From assembly GCF_003316845.1 (NCBI RefSeq), contig NZ_QMIK01000003.1:1-64000 (forward strand): a DNA stretch of 64,000 nucleotides, in the 5' to 3' direction. Shown here in pieces: positions 8,679-15,669 of the stretch. Position 1 is the stretch's first letter. Each line of letters opens with the position of its first letter. A program made the position numbers and the translations under genes. The stretch comes from Cognataquiflexum aquatile. GTDB taxonomy: Bacteria > Bacteroidota > Bacteroidia > Cytophagales > Cyclobacteriaceae. The notes under the pieces were generated by a model. It ran no database searches. It was not told the origin of the DNA and saw only the letters and a program-made list of their open reading frames with translations.

Positions 8679-10322
8679 ATGAAAATTGTACAGACTTTCT
8701 GGATTGACAGTGGGAAGAATCCTTTGGAATCACCATTTGGTTGGTGCAGTGCAAAATACCATCTCATGAGCTGGGCACTGAGTAGTCTTCAGTTGACTAA
8801 ATTTTATACCGAAGTAGAATTGATAACGGATTCGGAAGGAAAAGAACTTTTGGTAGACAAGCCCAAATTGCCCTATAAGAATGTCAGGGTAGAATTGGAT
8901 GACTTGGATTTTGATTGCAGCCCACAACTGTGGGTAATGAAAAAAATATATTCTTATACCCTCCATGATGAACCGTTTCTAAATGTTGACGGTGATGTTT
9001 TTATTTTTAAACCTTTTCCTAAACATGTTTTATCAGGTGATTTAATTGCCCAAAATATTGAACAGGATTTTGATTATTACAAAGAGCTCGTCAAATTGGT
9101 CAATGATTCTTTTGACTTTGTCCCGATTCCCATAAAAAGAGAGATTGAAAGCCTAATACCCATTCAGGCAAGTAATGCCGGAATTTTGGGAGGAAATGAT
9201 TACCGTTTTTTTTCAGCTTATTACAAGTTTGTTCTTGACTTTGTTAAAGAAAACAAGGAAAAAATCAACCAATTGACCCCTTCCCAAATGGTCAATTTTA
9301 ATGCTGTTGTAGAGCAGTATATCTTTCATTGCCTAAGCAGTGATAGGAATGTGGAGGTAAATTACCTGCTAGATACTGTTTACGATCCTTCTTTTTTCGA
9401 AGCCTTTGCCAATTTTCACTATTTGCCCAATGACATTTCATTTATGCATGCTTTGGGGGACTATAAGAAAAACGGATGGGTTTGTGACCAACTGGCAAAT
9501 AGGCTGAGGATCGAGTATCCTGAATATTATTATAGAATCCTCAGACTTTTTGAATCCCAAGGGAGCGATGTTGTTGAAAGCGACAATTCTGGTCTTTCAG
9601 AAAAACCTCATACAGAAGGTGCAAGTTTAAAAGAGAAATATTTGGCAAAATCTGAGGGTGAAAGGTTTTATAGAACTGAGCAAATCATAATGTCTATTTG
9701 TGAAAAGGCAGCAACCTCTGTGGATAGGAGTGTGTTCACAATTTTTCAGTATAAGGAATTTTTAGATAGGGAATTGACTAATTCAAACTTTGTTGCTTGT
9801 CTTGATGATGTTTTTGGGTTTGAAAAAGAAAAAGAAAGGTTAATCCAATCGTTGCCCTCAGATGAGATTATTTGGGATAATGAAGCTCAGTGCATTGACG
9901 GGGCAAATCTGGTATTCCAAGAAAACAATTTCCTAGAAAGTGCAGAATTAAGATTATCTCCCTTCTGTAAGACCATAGAATCAGAATGGGATTGGGCTCA
10001 GAACCATGTGTTGTATACCCGTGTCAAGGGGAATAGTTTTGAAAATAACCTCCTGCTCCAACCACATTACTACCAAACTTTATTGCTGTTTGATAAGCAT
10101 CATGGAGAAATAATCGAATACCTGCTAGGACCTATCGAAGCCTATCTTTTGTCGATTCTTTCTAAAGAGGATTTCCTTCCTATTTCTCAGGTTTTAAAAG
10201 AAATGAATTCATTTTTTGAAAATACCGGGGAACATCAAATCTTGGTTTATCTGGAAGAAGCGATCAGATTTCTGGGATATAGCGGTGTATTGGTTTTACG
10301 GTTGCCTGAAAAGAATACTTGA
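8679..10322 (+). CDS. DUF6734 family, GT-A-like putative glycosyltransferase
   Basis: This 547-residue cytoplasmic protein has an N-terminal part (1-290) that looks like a GT-A fold: MKIVQTFWIDSG start, DSEGKELL, and a DGD metal-binding type motif at 104-106 (NVDGDVFIF), followed by SNAGILGG. I assign it to the DUF6734 family. The C-terminal 200 residues are separate, ending in a predicted helical module (LLGPIEAYLLSIL ... LGYSGVLVLRL) that could be winged-helix-like and may contact precursors. It starts 1 base after the HlyD gene and is the last long gene of the cassette. Glycosylation of Ser/Thr or Cys in the cores is the attractive idea; sugar and acceptor are unknown. Confidence 0.75.
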   Translation: MKIVQTFWIDSGKNPLESPFGWCSAKYHLMSWALSSLQLTKFYTEVELITDSEGKELLVDKPKLPYKNVRVELDDLDFDCSPQLWVMKKIYSYTLHDEPFLNVDGDVFIFKPFPKHVLSGDLIAQNIEQDFDYYKELVKLVNDSFDFVPIPIKREIESLIPIQASNAGILGGNDYRFFSAYYKFVLDFVKENKEKINQLTPSQMVNFNAVVEQYIFHCLSSDRNVEVNYLLDTVYDPSFFEAFANFHYLPNDISFMHALGDYKKNGWVCDQLANRLRIEYPEYYYRILRLFESQGSDVVESDNSGLSEKPHTEGASLKEKYLAKSEGERFYRTEQIIMSICEKAATSVDRSVFTIFQYKEFLDRELTNSNFVACLDDVFGFEKEKERLIQSLPSDEIIWDNEAQCIDGANLVFQENNFLESAELRLSPFCKTIESEWDWAQNHVLYTRVKGNSFENNLLLQPHYYQTLLLFDKHHGEIIEYLLGPIEAYLLSILSKEDFLPISQVLKEMNSFFENTGEHQILVYLEEAIRFLGYSGVLVLRLPEKNT

Positions 10323-10435
10323 AATAGGCTGGAGAAAACCGGTTGGAAATCAGGCTTTTTCTTTGACGATTATTCATTTCAGGAGTAATTCAATTTATGG
10401 TTTCTTAAATCAGTTTGAAAGATTATGTACTTGAC

Positions 10436-10693
10436 ATGAGTTTACTCAAATATATCGAGCGATTGGAGCAAATGGATCAGTTGATTAGGATGAAAGCAAC
10501 TGGAACGTCTAAGGAATTTGCGGATAAACTTGGGATAAGCCGGAGTTTGATGATGCAGGAGTTACATGTATTAAAGGAATTGGGAGCTGAAATTGAATAT
10601 GACAAAAAAAGGCAAACATATTTTTACAAGAAGAGAATGAAGCTCTTTTTTGGATTTTTGTCCAAGAGTGATGACACTCCAAAAGATTTTTAA
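10436..10693 (+). CDS. Small HTH transcriptional regulator
   Basis: This 85-residue protein consists almost only of a helix-turn-helix (residues 4-60): LIRMKATGTSKEFADKLGIS, then a wing-like IEYDKKRQTYFYKK. It resembles the HTH_11/DeoR-type N-terminal domain, with no ligand-binding domain. I use the ATG at 10436; a TTG seven codons earlier is possible but gives no extra domain. It lies 113 bases after the DUF6734 gene, before a hairpin and the conserved element of precursor 2, so it is a good candidate to control the precursor promoters. Its usual targets are not known. Confidence 0.8.
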   Translation: MSLLKYIERLEQMDQLIRMKATGTSKEFADKLGISRSLMMQELHVLKELGAEIEYDKKRQTYFYKKRMKLFFGFLSKSDDTPKDF

Positions 10694-10704
10694 AAAAAGA
10701 ACTT

Positions 10705-10727
10705 AGAGTCCTGTATTTCTGGACTCT
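10705..10727 (+). terminator. Hairpin after the HTH gene
   Basis: AGAGTCC pairs with GGACTCT across a nine-base loop, 12 bases after the stop codon. The repeat copy at 12681-12703 keeps it with a G-U pair. There is no clear T run, so termination strength is uncertain. Confidence 0.5.
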
Positions 10728-10858
10728 GCCAAAGTACCTTAGTTGAATTAATCCATACTGATACATCAGGTCAAGAAAGGGTTCTGGATTACATTAAAAT
10801 CTAAAGAGAAACATGCCATGATTAATTATTGATTGAATTCAATTTCATGGTTATCAAA

Positions 10859-10899
10859 CATATTCTATCGCGATGAATGGTCGGAAGCTCTAGCTGACC
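10859..10899 (+). promoter_or_regulatory. Conserved precursor-upstream element, copy 2
   Basis: TATTCTATCGCGATGAATGG is identical to copy 1. The following hairpin is GGTCGG (10879-10884) / CTGACC (10894-10899). Against GGTCAC/GTGACC in copies 1 and 3, the inner C-G pair has become G-C and an A-U has become G-U, so pairing is preserved while sequence changes. This favours a folded RNA or a tolerant dyad operator. Confidence 0.7.
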
Positions 10900-10940
10900 T
10901 TAATGTCTGGAGTTCCAAATAACTTATAAATTTTAAAGAT

Positions 10941-11183
10941 ATGAAAAAGTTAAGTTTAGAAATGCTGAGGCTCACTTCAGATGAAGTGCTTCAAAGAAGT
11001 CAGATGAAGAAGATTACGGGTGGGTATGGTAATCATAATTACAAGTGTCTCTGTACAGGAGGGAGCGTAGGACAGTGGTCTGGTGCTTATACAGGCTGGG
11101 GTCATTTAAATTCCATTCTTACCCATTGTTCAAGTGGAACAGGAAGTTGTTATTCATGTTCGGGTTCTGGTTGTTGGTGGTAA
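10941..11183 (+). CDS. Double-glycine leader peptide precursor 2 (cysteine-rich core)
   Basis: This is an 80-residue precursor. The first 30 residues (leader, GG and YG) are identical to precursor 1, and at DNA level they differ at only a few third positions. Cleavage after GG would give a 52-residue core beginning YGNHNYKCLC with six Cys, five Trp/Tyr-rich spots and many Gly/Ser, ending SGCWW. The gene follows the HTH regulator and conserved element, and is followed by a hairpin and then DUF4221 copy 3, repeating the layout of precursor 1. The core shares no obvious pattern with the others beyond even cysteine number and the YG start, which points to diversification of cargo behind a fixed leader. 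Confidence 0.9.
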   Translation: MKKLSLEMLRLTSDEVLQRSQMKKITGGYGNHNYKCLCTGGSVGQWSGAYTGWGHLNSILTHCSSGTGSCYSCSGSGCWW

Positions 11184-11208
11184 AGGAACTAAGATGTTCC
11201 TCTATTTA

Positions 11209-11233
11209 GGCCATATCTAGAAAAGATATGGCC
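11209..11233 (+). terminator. Hairpin between precursor 2 and DUF4221 copy 3
   Basis: GGCCATATCT pairs with AGATATGGCC (10 base pairs, five-base loop). The same GGCCATATC stem occurs after precursor 3. It lies where precursor 1 has its terminator, so an attenuator role is likely, although the downstream side is A-rich rather than T-rich. Confidence 0.65.
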
Positions 11234-11255
11234 TTAAAAAATAAAAAAATGAACT

Positions 11256-12392
11256 ATGCGATATTTTACCTTTCTTATTCTAGTTTTAACAATTTCATGT
11301 TCTGACCAATTAGATGATAAAGGCTGGGGTTATTTCTCAGATTTTCATGTTACCATTGATACCTTGATTATTGAATCTGGAGATGAAATCCTTTATTTGA
11401 ACGATGATATCATAGGTGCTGATCTGAGCATAGACCATAAATATCTTTATAATTTTAATCCATACGACCATACGCTTGAGAAAATTAACTTGGATGAATT
11501 GAAGTTAGAAGTGAAACTCCTTTTTGAAAAAGAAGGTCCCAATGGAACAGGGCAAATTACCGGAGGGATAGAAGTTCATGATGAAACCAAATTAGTAATT
11601 CAACGCCATTTGTTTTCTTTTGATGGCAAAAAGTTGCTTACTATTCATCCTGAAAATTTTTCATTAGGTTGGGAAAACGGTGAGATCCCAAATTCCAAAC
11701 CTGTATTTGATATGGAAGTCAAAAGATTATTTCTTTTGATTCAAAAAATCGAAGACAAAAGTAATGTTTTTGGAATCCTTGATTTGAACAATTATGAGAT
11801 ATTTAAATTACCATTACAATCGTTTGATGAATTTAAGGATTATACCTTTACATTGTGGAGGGGGAAGAGTAGTGTAAGTATAGGGCCAAAAGGAACTTTG
11901 GATCGGTTTGGTACTAAAGTTATTATTTCCAATCAATTAACAAGTTTACTTACAGTTTATGATATAGAGTTGGACTCGCTTTATTTTAAAACCAATAACA
12001 GTCAACTAACAGCAAATAAAAAATCTAAAATCTACAAGACTGAACATGAGGCAGAGCAAAGTATTGAGGCTGAATACACAAGATTCCACCAAGAAATAAA
12101 TTTTTTACCACCTTTTTGGGATAATAAAAACCAAGTCTTTTACAGGTTTTCCTATCAACAATTACCTTCTGAATCCAAAGAAGAGCAATATATAAAATCA
12201 AAAATTTATCTAGCGGTTTTGGATAAGAACTTAAAATTGATAGGGGAGGTATATTTACCTTATTTGAAAAAACCTGCGGAGACTCCATTTTCAAAACCAT
12301 TCCCTAAGCATTTTGCCAAGGATGGTAAAATCTGGATTTATGAGAATATCAATGATGAGATGGGATTTGTGGTCTTATCGTTTAATAACTGA
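11256..12392 (+). CDS. DUF4221 family lipoprotein, copy 3
   Basis: This 378-residue predicted lipoprotein has signal peptide RYFTFLILVLTISC with lipobox TISC at the start. It contains FEKEGPNGTG near residue 95, a WDNKNQVFYRFS motif near 287 and a C-terminal KDGKIWIYENINDEMGF block. It follows precursor 2 after 72 bases. It is intact, AT-rich and clearly diverged from copies 1 and 2, so it is not a recent duplicate even though the precursor leaders are nearly identical. This contrast fits a lipoprotein co-evolving with the variable core. Downstream lies the stub of a second transporter gene. Confidence 0.85.
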   Translation: MRYFTFLILVLTISCSDQLDDKGWGYFSDFHVTIDTLIIESGDEILYLNDDIIGADLSIDHKYLYNFNPYDHTLEKINLDELKLEVKLLFEKEGPNGTGQITGGIEVHDETKLVIQRHLFSFDGKKLLTIHPENFSLGWENGEIPNSKPVFDMEVKRLFLLIQKIEDKSNVFGILDLNNYEIFKLPLQSFDEFKDYTFTLWRGKSSVSIGPKGTLDRFGTKVIISNQLTSLLTVYDIELDSLYFKTNNSQLTANKKSKIYKTEHEAEQSIEAEYTRFHQEINFLPPFWDNKNQVFYRFSYQQLPSESKEEQYIKSKIYLAVLDKNLKLIGEVYLPYLKKPAETPFSKPFPKHFAKDGKIWIYENINDEMGFVVLSFNN

Positions 12393-12447
12393 AGTTTATT
12401 GCAATTCAAGCATTTCGATTTTCTTTTTAGGTTAAAACTCAAGTGTT

Positions 12448-12660
12448 TTGAAAATTCTTTTCCCTTTTAAACAACCCTATTCCAAGGACTGTGGGCCAAC
12501 ATGCCTTCGAATCGTTGCGAAGCATTATGGAAAACTAATATCCCTGCAGGAGACCAGAGAAATTTCCGAGACGACTAGGGAAAGCAACTTGCTTAAGTTG
12601 AGCGAAGTGTCAGAAGCGATGGGATTCAGGACTATAAATACCAAGTGAAATTTTGACAAG
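12448..12660 (+). pseudogene. Truncated second copy of the C39-ABC transporter
   Basis: The first 67 codons reproduce the start of the C39 domain of the intact transporter (KDCGPTCLRIVAKHYGKLIS, with the catalytic Cys), again from a TTG start. A stop follows, and DNA similarity to the intact gene continues to the word GACAAGCT at about 12659. From there the sequence switches to the region that follows the HTH gene (TTTTAAAAAAAGA, as at 10687). An internal deletion of about 5.3 kb, removing most of the transporter, adaptor, DUF6734 and HTH genes, explains this. The stub lacks the catalytic His and cannot be functional. Confidence 0.9.
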
Positions 12661-12662
12661 CT

Positions 12663-12915
12663 ATTTTAAAAAAAGATCTTAGAGTTCTGTATTTATGGAC
12701 TCTGTAAAAATATCTTAGTTGAATTAAGCCATACCGATATATCAGGTCAGGAAAGGGTTCGGGATTACATTAAAATCTAAGGAGAAACACTCCATGATCC
12801 ATTATTGATTGATTCAATTTCATGGTTTTCAAAATATTCTGTCGCGATGAATGGTCACATTCTCTTGGTGACCTAAATGTCAGGAGAATCAAATAACATA
12901 TAAATTTTAAATTTT
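12663..12915 (+). repeat. Long repeat A, second copy upstream of precursor 3
   Basis: This is the second copy of the 250-base region at 10687-10940, joined here directly to the transporter stub. It carries the AGAGTTC/GGACTCT hairpin, the GGATTACATTAAAATCTAA word and the conserved element. Confidence 0.85.
12832..12873 (+). promoter_or_regulatory. Conserved precursor-upstream element, copy 3
   Basis: TATTCTGTCGCGATGAATGG (one change from copies 1 and 2) precedes the hairpin GGTCAC (12853-12858) / GTGACC (12868-12873). The loop differs from copies 1 and 2 while the stem is kept. Confidence 0.7.
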
Positions 12916-13155
12916 ATGAAAAAGTTAAGTTTAGAAATGCTGAAGCTCACTTCAGAAGAAGTACTTGAAAGAAGTCAAATGAAGAAGATTACCGGGGGGT
13001 ATGGGTTTAATGCTTTCCATTGTCAATGTCATGACCGCTATGGGAATACCAGTATGCCCAGTTCAGGTTATTTTCCGGATTTGAATTATGCAATTAATTA
13101 TACTTTAGGAAGATGTGTAAATTCTGGTTTAGCTGCTAGTTGTTTTAGGCTATAA
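12916..13155 (+). CDS. Double-glycine leader peptide precursor 3 (cysteine core)
   Basis: This is a 79-residue precursor with leader MKKLSLEMLKLTSEEVLERS...ITGG, which differs from precursors 1 and 2 at four conservative positions. The predicted 51-residue core starts YGFNAFHCQC, has four Cys, and ends CFRL; the middle is rich in Asn, Tyr and Gly. It is preceded by repeat A and the conserved element, and followed by the same GGCCATATC hairpin and a decayed DUF4221 gene. The reading frame is intact, so the peptide may still be made and exported by the single complete transporter. If DUF4221 proteins protect the producer, this peptide would lack its own partner. Confidence 0.88.
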   Translation: MKKLSLEMLKLTSEEVLERSQMKKITGGYGFNAFHCQCHDRYGNTSMPSSGYFPDLNYAINYTLGRCVNSGLAASCFRL

Positions 13156-13172
13156 CACTTATATTGAACATT

Positions 13173-13205
13173 TGGCCATATCTAAGTCTATTCTAGGTAT
13201 GGCCA
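13173..13205 (+). terminator. Hairpin after precursor 3
   Basis: TGGCCATATCTA pairs with TAGGTATGGCCA (12 pairs including one G-U) across a nine-base loop. It corresponds in position and stem sequence to the hairpin after precursor 2. Confidence 0.65.
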
Positions 13206-13223
13206 TCATTAAATTAAAAAAAA

Positions 13224-14062
13224 ATTAACTTTCATTTTTTAATCGTTTTTCTTTTCTGTTCCGAAAAATTTTAAACATTGGAAAAGGTAATTTTCCCATT
13301 TTTCAATTATACCTAGGTACAATAGGTATTGATCCTAGGTATGACATTTTATTCTTGAAATACTGCATTTTTTGTATGAACAGAAGCCAATAGGATTGGA
13401 AGCTATTAAATTTTTAAATGACGAAAATACTTTAAAGAAAATTTACTTTAATATGTTATTTCTTAAAGAAAAACCCACAAAACAAAACTCTGAAGAAACA
13501 TGAACTTCCGGGTTTTGAAAAATTGGTGGACTATTCCGTCAAGTTCAATTCTAATGGTATGATCATGGTATCTCCTCCTGACCAAGGTATCACAGAAGTC
13601 GAGGGCAAGCTCATAATATCCAATTCGGTTTTCAATACCCTTATTGTCTATGATATCGCGAAAGATTCCCTGTACCAGGTAAACTATGAAAACAAGCTTA
13701 CCAAAAGCGGCAAAACAGGCCAATATGTCACTGAAGTGGATTCCGAGAAGGATTTTTATAGAGCGATGAGCGAAATCGGTCAGGAGATCAATTTCAGGAA
13801 CCCGATTTGGGACAGTAAAAACCAGAGATACTATCGGTTTTCCTACGAAACCCTTCCAAAGGCAAACATTCAGGATGAAGAGGAAAAAGAAAAAAGCAAT
13901 GTCTACCTGACGATTTTGGACAAGGACTTCAAAGTCTTGGGGGAAACACTCGTCAAGGAGCTACAAAGCAGCCCCACCATACATTTTGTCAAAGACGGCA
14001 AAATCTGGATGTATGAAAATGTCGATGATGAACTTGGATTCGTGAGGATGGGGATTGATTAA
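13224..14062 (+). pseudogene. Decayed DUF4221 lipoprotein, copy 4
   Basis: The 3' half (about 13472-14062) is a well-preserved DUF4221 C-terminus: NKTLKKHELPG, WDSKNQRYYRFS and KDGKIWMYENVDDELGFVR. Its open frame has no ATG and begins at best at TTG 13523, with no signal peptide. At 13224-13274 there is a remnant of a lipoprotein signal, translating as NFHFLIVFLFCSEKF, where the expected ATG is ATT and a stop follows four codons after the Cys. Between these parts the sequence is AT-rich and not alignable. The gene thus lost its start and N-terminal half. The C-terminal half is less AT-rich than copies 2 and 3, so it may derive from a copy like copy 1. Confidence 0.8.
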
Positions 14063-14071
14063 CCAGCAAAC

Positions 14072-14096
14072 CTCCAAGGTTTCAAAACCCTTGGAG
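14072..14096 (+). terminator. Hairpin closing the island
   Basis: CTCCAAGG pairs with CCTTGGAG just after the DUF4221 copy 4 stop. It is of the same type as the hairpin at 1616. Confidence 0.6.
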
Positions 14097-14154
14097 AGTA
14101 ATTATTTATTGGAATTCTTCCTCTATCAGGCTAAATTCGGATAAACCGATCCTT

Positions 14155-14964
14155 ATGGCAATTTTTCCTACCAAAGCCCGCTTGGCGCATATTGTTTTTG
14201 AACATGATGACAGGGCTTCCCGCAATTTTGACGTATTTATTTTGATCTTGATTTTGTCAAGTGTGACGGTGGTCATATTGGATTCGGAGCCATCGATCAA
14301 CAAGAAATACCATGATATCCTACATGTGTTGGAATGGATTTTTACAGCCTTATTCACTGTAGAATATATTCTGAGGCTTTGGTTGAGCAGCAGAAAGTGG
14401 GGATACGTCACCAGTTTTTATGGAGTTGTTGACCTTTTGGCCATTATCCCCAGTTACTTGAGTTTGTTTTTGTTGAATACCCAATTTTTGGTCGTGATCC
14501 GCGGGTTGAGATTGTTGCGGGTTGTCCGGATCCTAAAACTTGGCCGCTATGTCAAGGAGGCAGAAACTTTGAAAAGTGCTTTGAGAAGCAGCAGGGCCAA
14601 AATCCAGCTTTTTGTTGGATCTGTTTTGACAATAGTATTGATAGCCGGTACAGTGATGTTTATCGTGGAAGGGCCGACAAGTGGATTTACCAGCATTCCA
14701 ATGGCGATGTATTGGGCCATCGTGACTTTGACTACGGTCGGTTATGGAGATATCACACCGGTGACTGCTTTGGGCAAATTCATCTCCGCCGTCATCATGC
14801 TGTTGGGTTATGCGATAATCGCTGTGCCGACGGGGATTGTGAGCTCCGAACTGACCCAAGTCAAAAGGGACCAAGCAGATGGGAAAAAGAAAAAATGTGA
14901 GACCTGCAGTAACTGGAATGAAGTGGATGCAAACTACTGCAAAGTATGCGGGGAAAAGATGTAA
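14155..14964 (+). CDS. Voltage-gated-like potassium channel with zinc-ribbon tail
   Basis: This 269-residue six-helix ion channel has S1 at about 27-42, an S4 helix with regularly spaced Arg (RGLRLLRVVRILKLGR, 116-131), a pore loop with selectivity filter TVGYGD at 194-199, and S6 ending near 230. After a Lys-rich linker the C-terminus is a zinc-ribbon-like CETC...CKVC (248-265), unusual for the family. It moves K+ across the inner membrane, probably gated by voltage. It converges with the KtrAB genes (4-base gap), so potassium import and flux genes are clustered. The start at ATG 14155 places a short basic N-terminus before S1. Confidence 0.92.
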   Translation: MAIFPTKARLAHIVFEHDDRASRNFDVFILILILSSVTVVILDSEPSINKKYHDILHVLEWIFTALFTVEYILRLWLSSRKWGYVTSFYGVVDLLAIIPSYLSLFLLNTQFLVVIRGLRLLRVVRILKLGRYVKEAETLKSALRSSRAKIQLFVGSVLTIVLIAGTVMFIVEGPTSGFTSIPMAMYWAIVTLTTVGYGDITPVTALGKFISAVIMLLGYAIIAVPTGIVSSELTQVKRDQADGKKKKCETCSNWNEVDANYCKVCGEKM

Positions 14965-14968
14965 ATCG

Positions 14969-15655
14969 TCAATCCAAACTCAATACTGACCTGAGGTCTT
15001 TGATATGACCAAAAAGCAAAAGAATATCACCTTCTTCGATTTTGGTTTCACCCGATAAGACACCCTGTACTTTTTTGACTTTTGTTTTATTTCCAAAAAT
15101 ATTGGCTTTCTCTTCCAATTTGATGATGGTCAGGATATTGATATTGTAGTTTTGTCTGATCTGTGTTTCAGCAATGGTCGATCCCACGTATTTGGCAGGA
15201 GCAGTCACTTCAATGATATTGTAATCCTCTGAGACGTCCAAAGAGTCCAATACCCCTTTCATCTGCAGTTTTTTTGCCATCCGTTCTGCTGAATCTTCCT
15301 CCGGATGAATGATTTCATCCACCCCGATGGCACTGATGACTGTTTCGTGTACTTTGTTGATGGATCTTCCAATCAGCCTTTTCACGTTCAGTTGCTTGAA
15401 CAAGGCCGTAACCATAATCGAAGCACCAAAATCTTCTCCGATGGCGACAATGACGACATCGACATCCTTGTAAGGCAGGGTTTTGAGAGCCTGCGCATCG
15501 GTAGCGTCCATCATGATGACATGGGTGATGCTGTCTTTCAATAAGTCAATCTTGGCTTCCCGGGTATCAATTCCAATCACCTCATGCCCCAGATTGGTTA
15601 GCCTGGTCGCGAGATATGCCCCAAAATTTCCTAAACCAACTACGATGTATTTCAT
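14969..15655 (-). CDS. ktrA: KtrA-type regulatory subunit of potassium uptake
   Basis: This 228-residue cytoplasmic protein gates the KtrB channel by binding nucleotide. It has a single RCK unit: an N-terminal Rossmann fold with GLGNFGAYLA (residues 6-15) and the acidic residue in EVIGIDTRE, then a C-terminal TrkA-C domain (about 140-228). Its length fits KtrA, not the double-unit TrkA. I use the ATG at 15655, directly before MKYIVVGLGNFG; the open frame reaches six codons further. It follows ktrB with a 14-base gap on the same strand, so the pair is an operon. Confidence 0.88.
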   Translation of the reverse strand: MKYIVVGLGNFGAYLATRLTNLGHEVIGIDTREAKIDLLKDSITHVIMMDATDAQALKTLPYKDVDVVIVAIGEDFGASIMVTALFKQLNVKRLIGRSINKVHETVISAIGVDEIIHPEEDSAERMAKKLQMKGVLDSLDVSEDYNIIEVTAPAKYVGSTIAETQIRQNYNINILTIIKLEEKANIFGNKTKVKKVQGVLSGETKIEEGDILLLFGHIKDLRSVLSLD

Positions 15656-15669
15656 AACAAACGGATTTA

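Larger units (their letters stand above)
10687..10940 (+). repeat. Long repeat A, upstream region of precursor 2
   Basis: This stretch from the end of the HTH gene to the precursor start is repeated at 12663-12915 with high similarity by eye, including the hairpin, the word GGATTACATTAAAATCTAA and the conserved element. It marks a segmental duplication of the cassette. Confidence 0.85.

Noticed and set aside
12448-12648. Functional stand-alone C39 protease
   Set aside because: Only 67 residues remain; the catalytic His and Asp are missing.
10687-12915. Insertion sequence or transposon as cause of the repeats
   Set aside because: No transposase, terminal inverted repeats or target duplications were seen; a segmental duplication with internal deletion explains the pattern.
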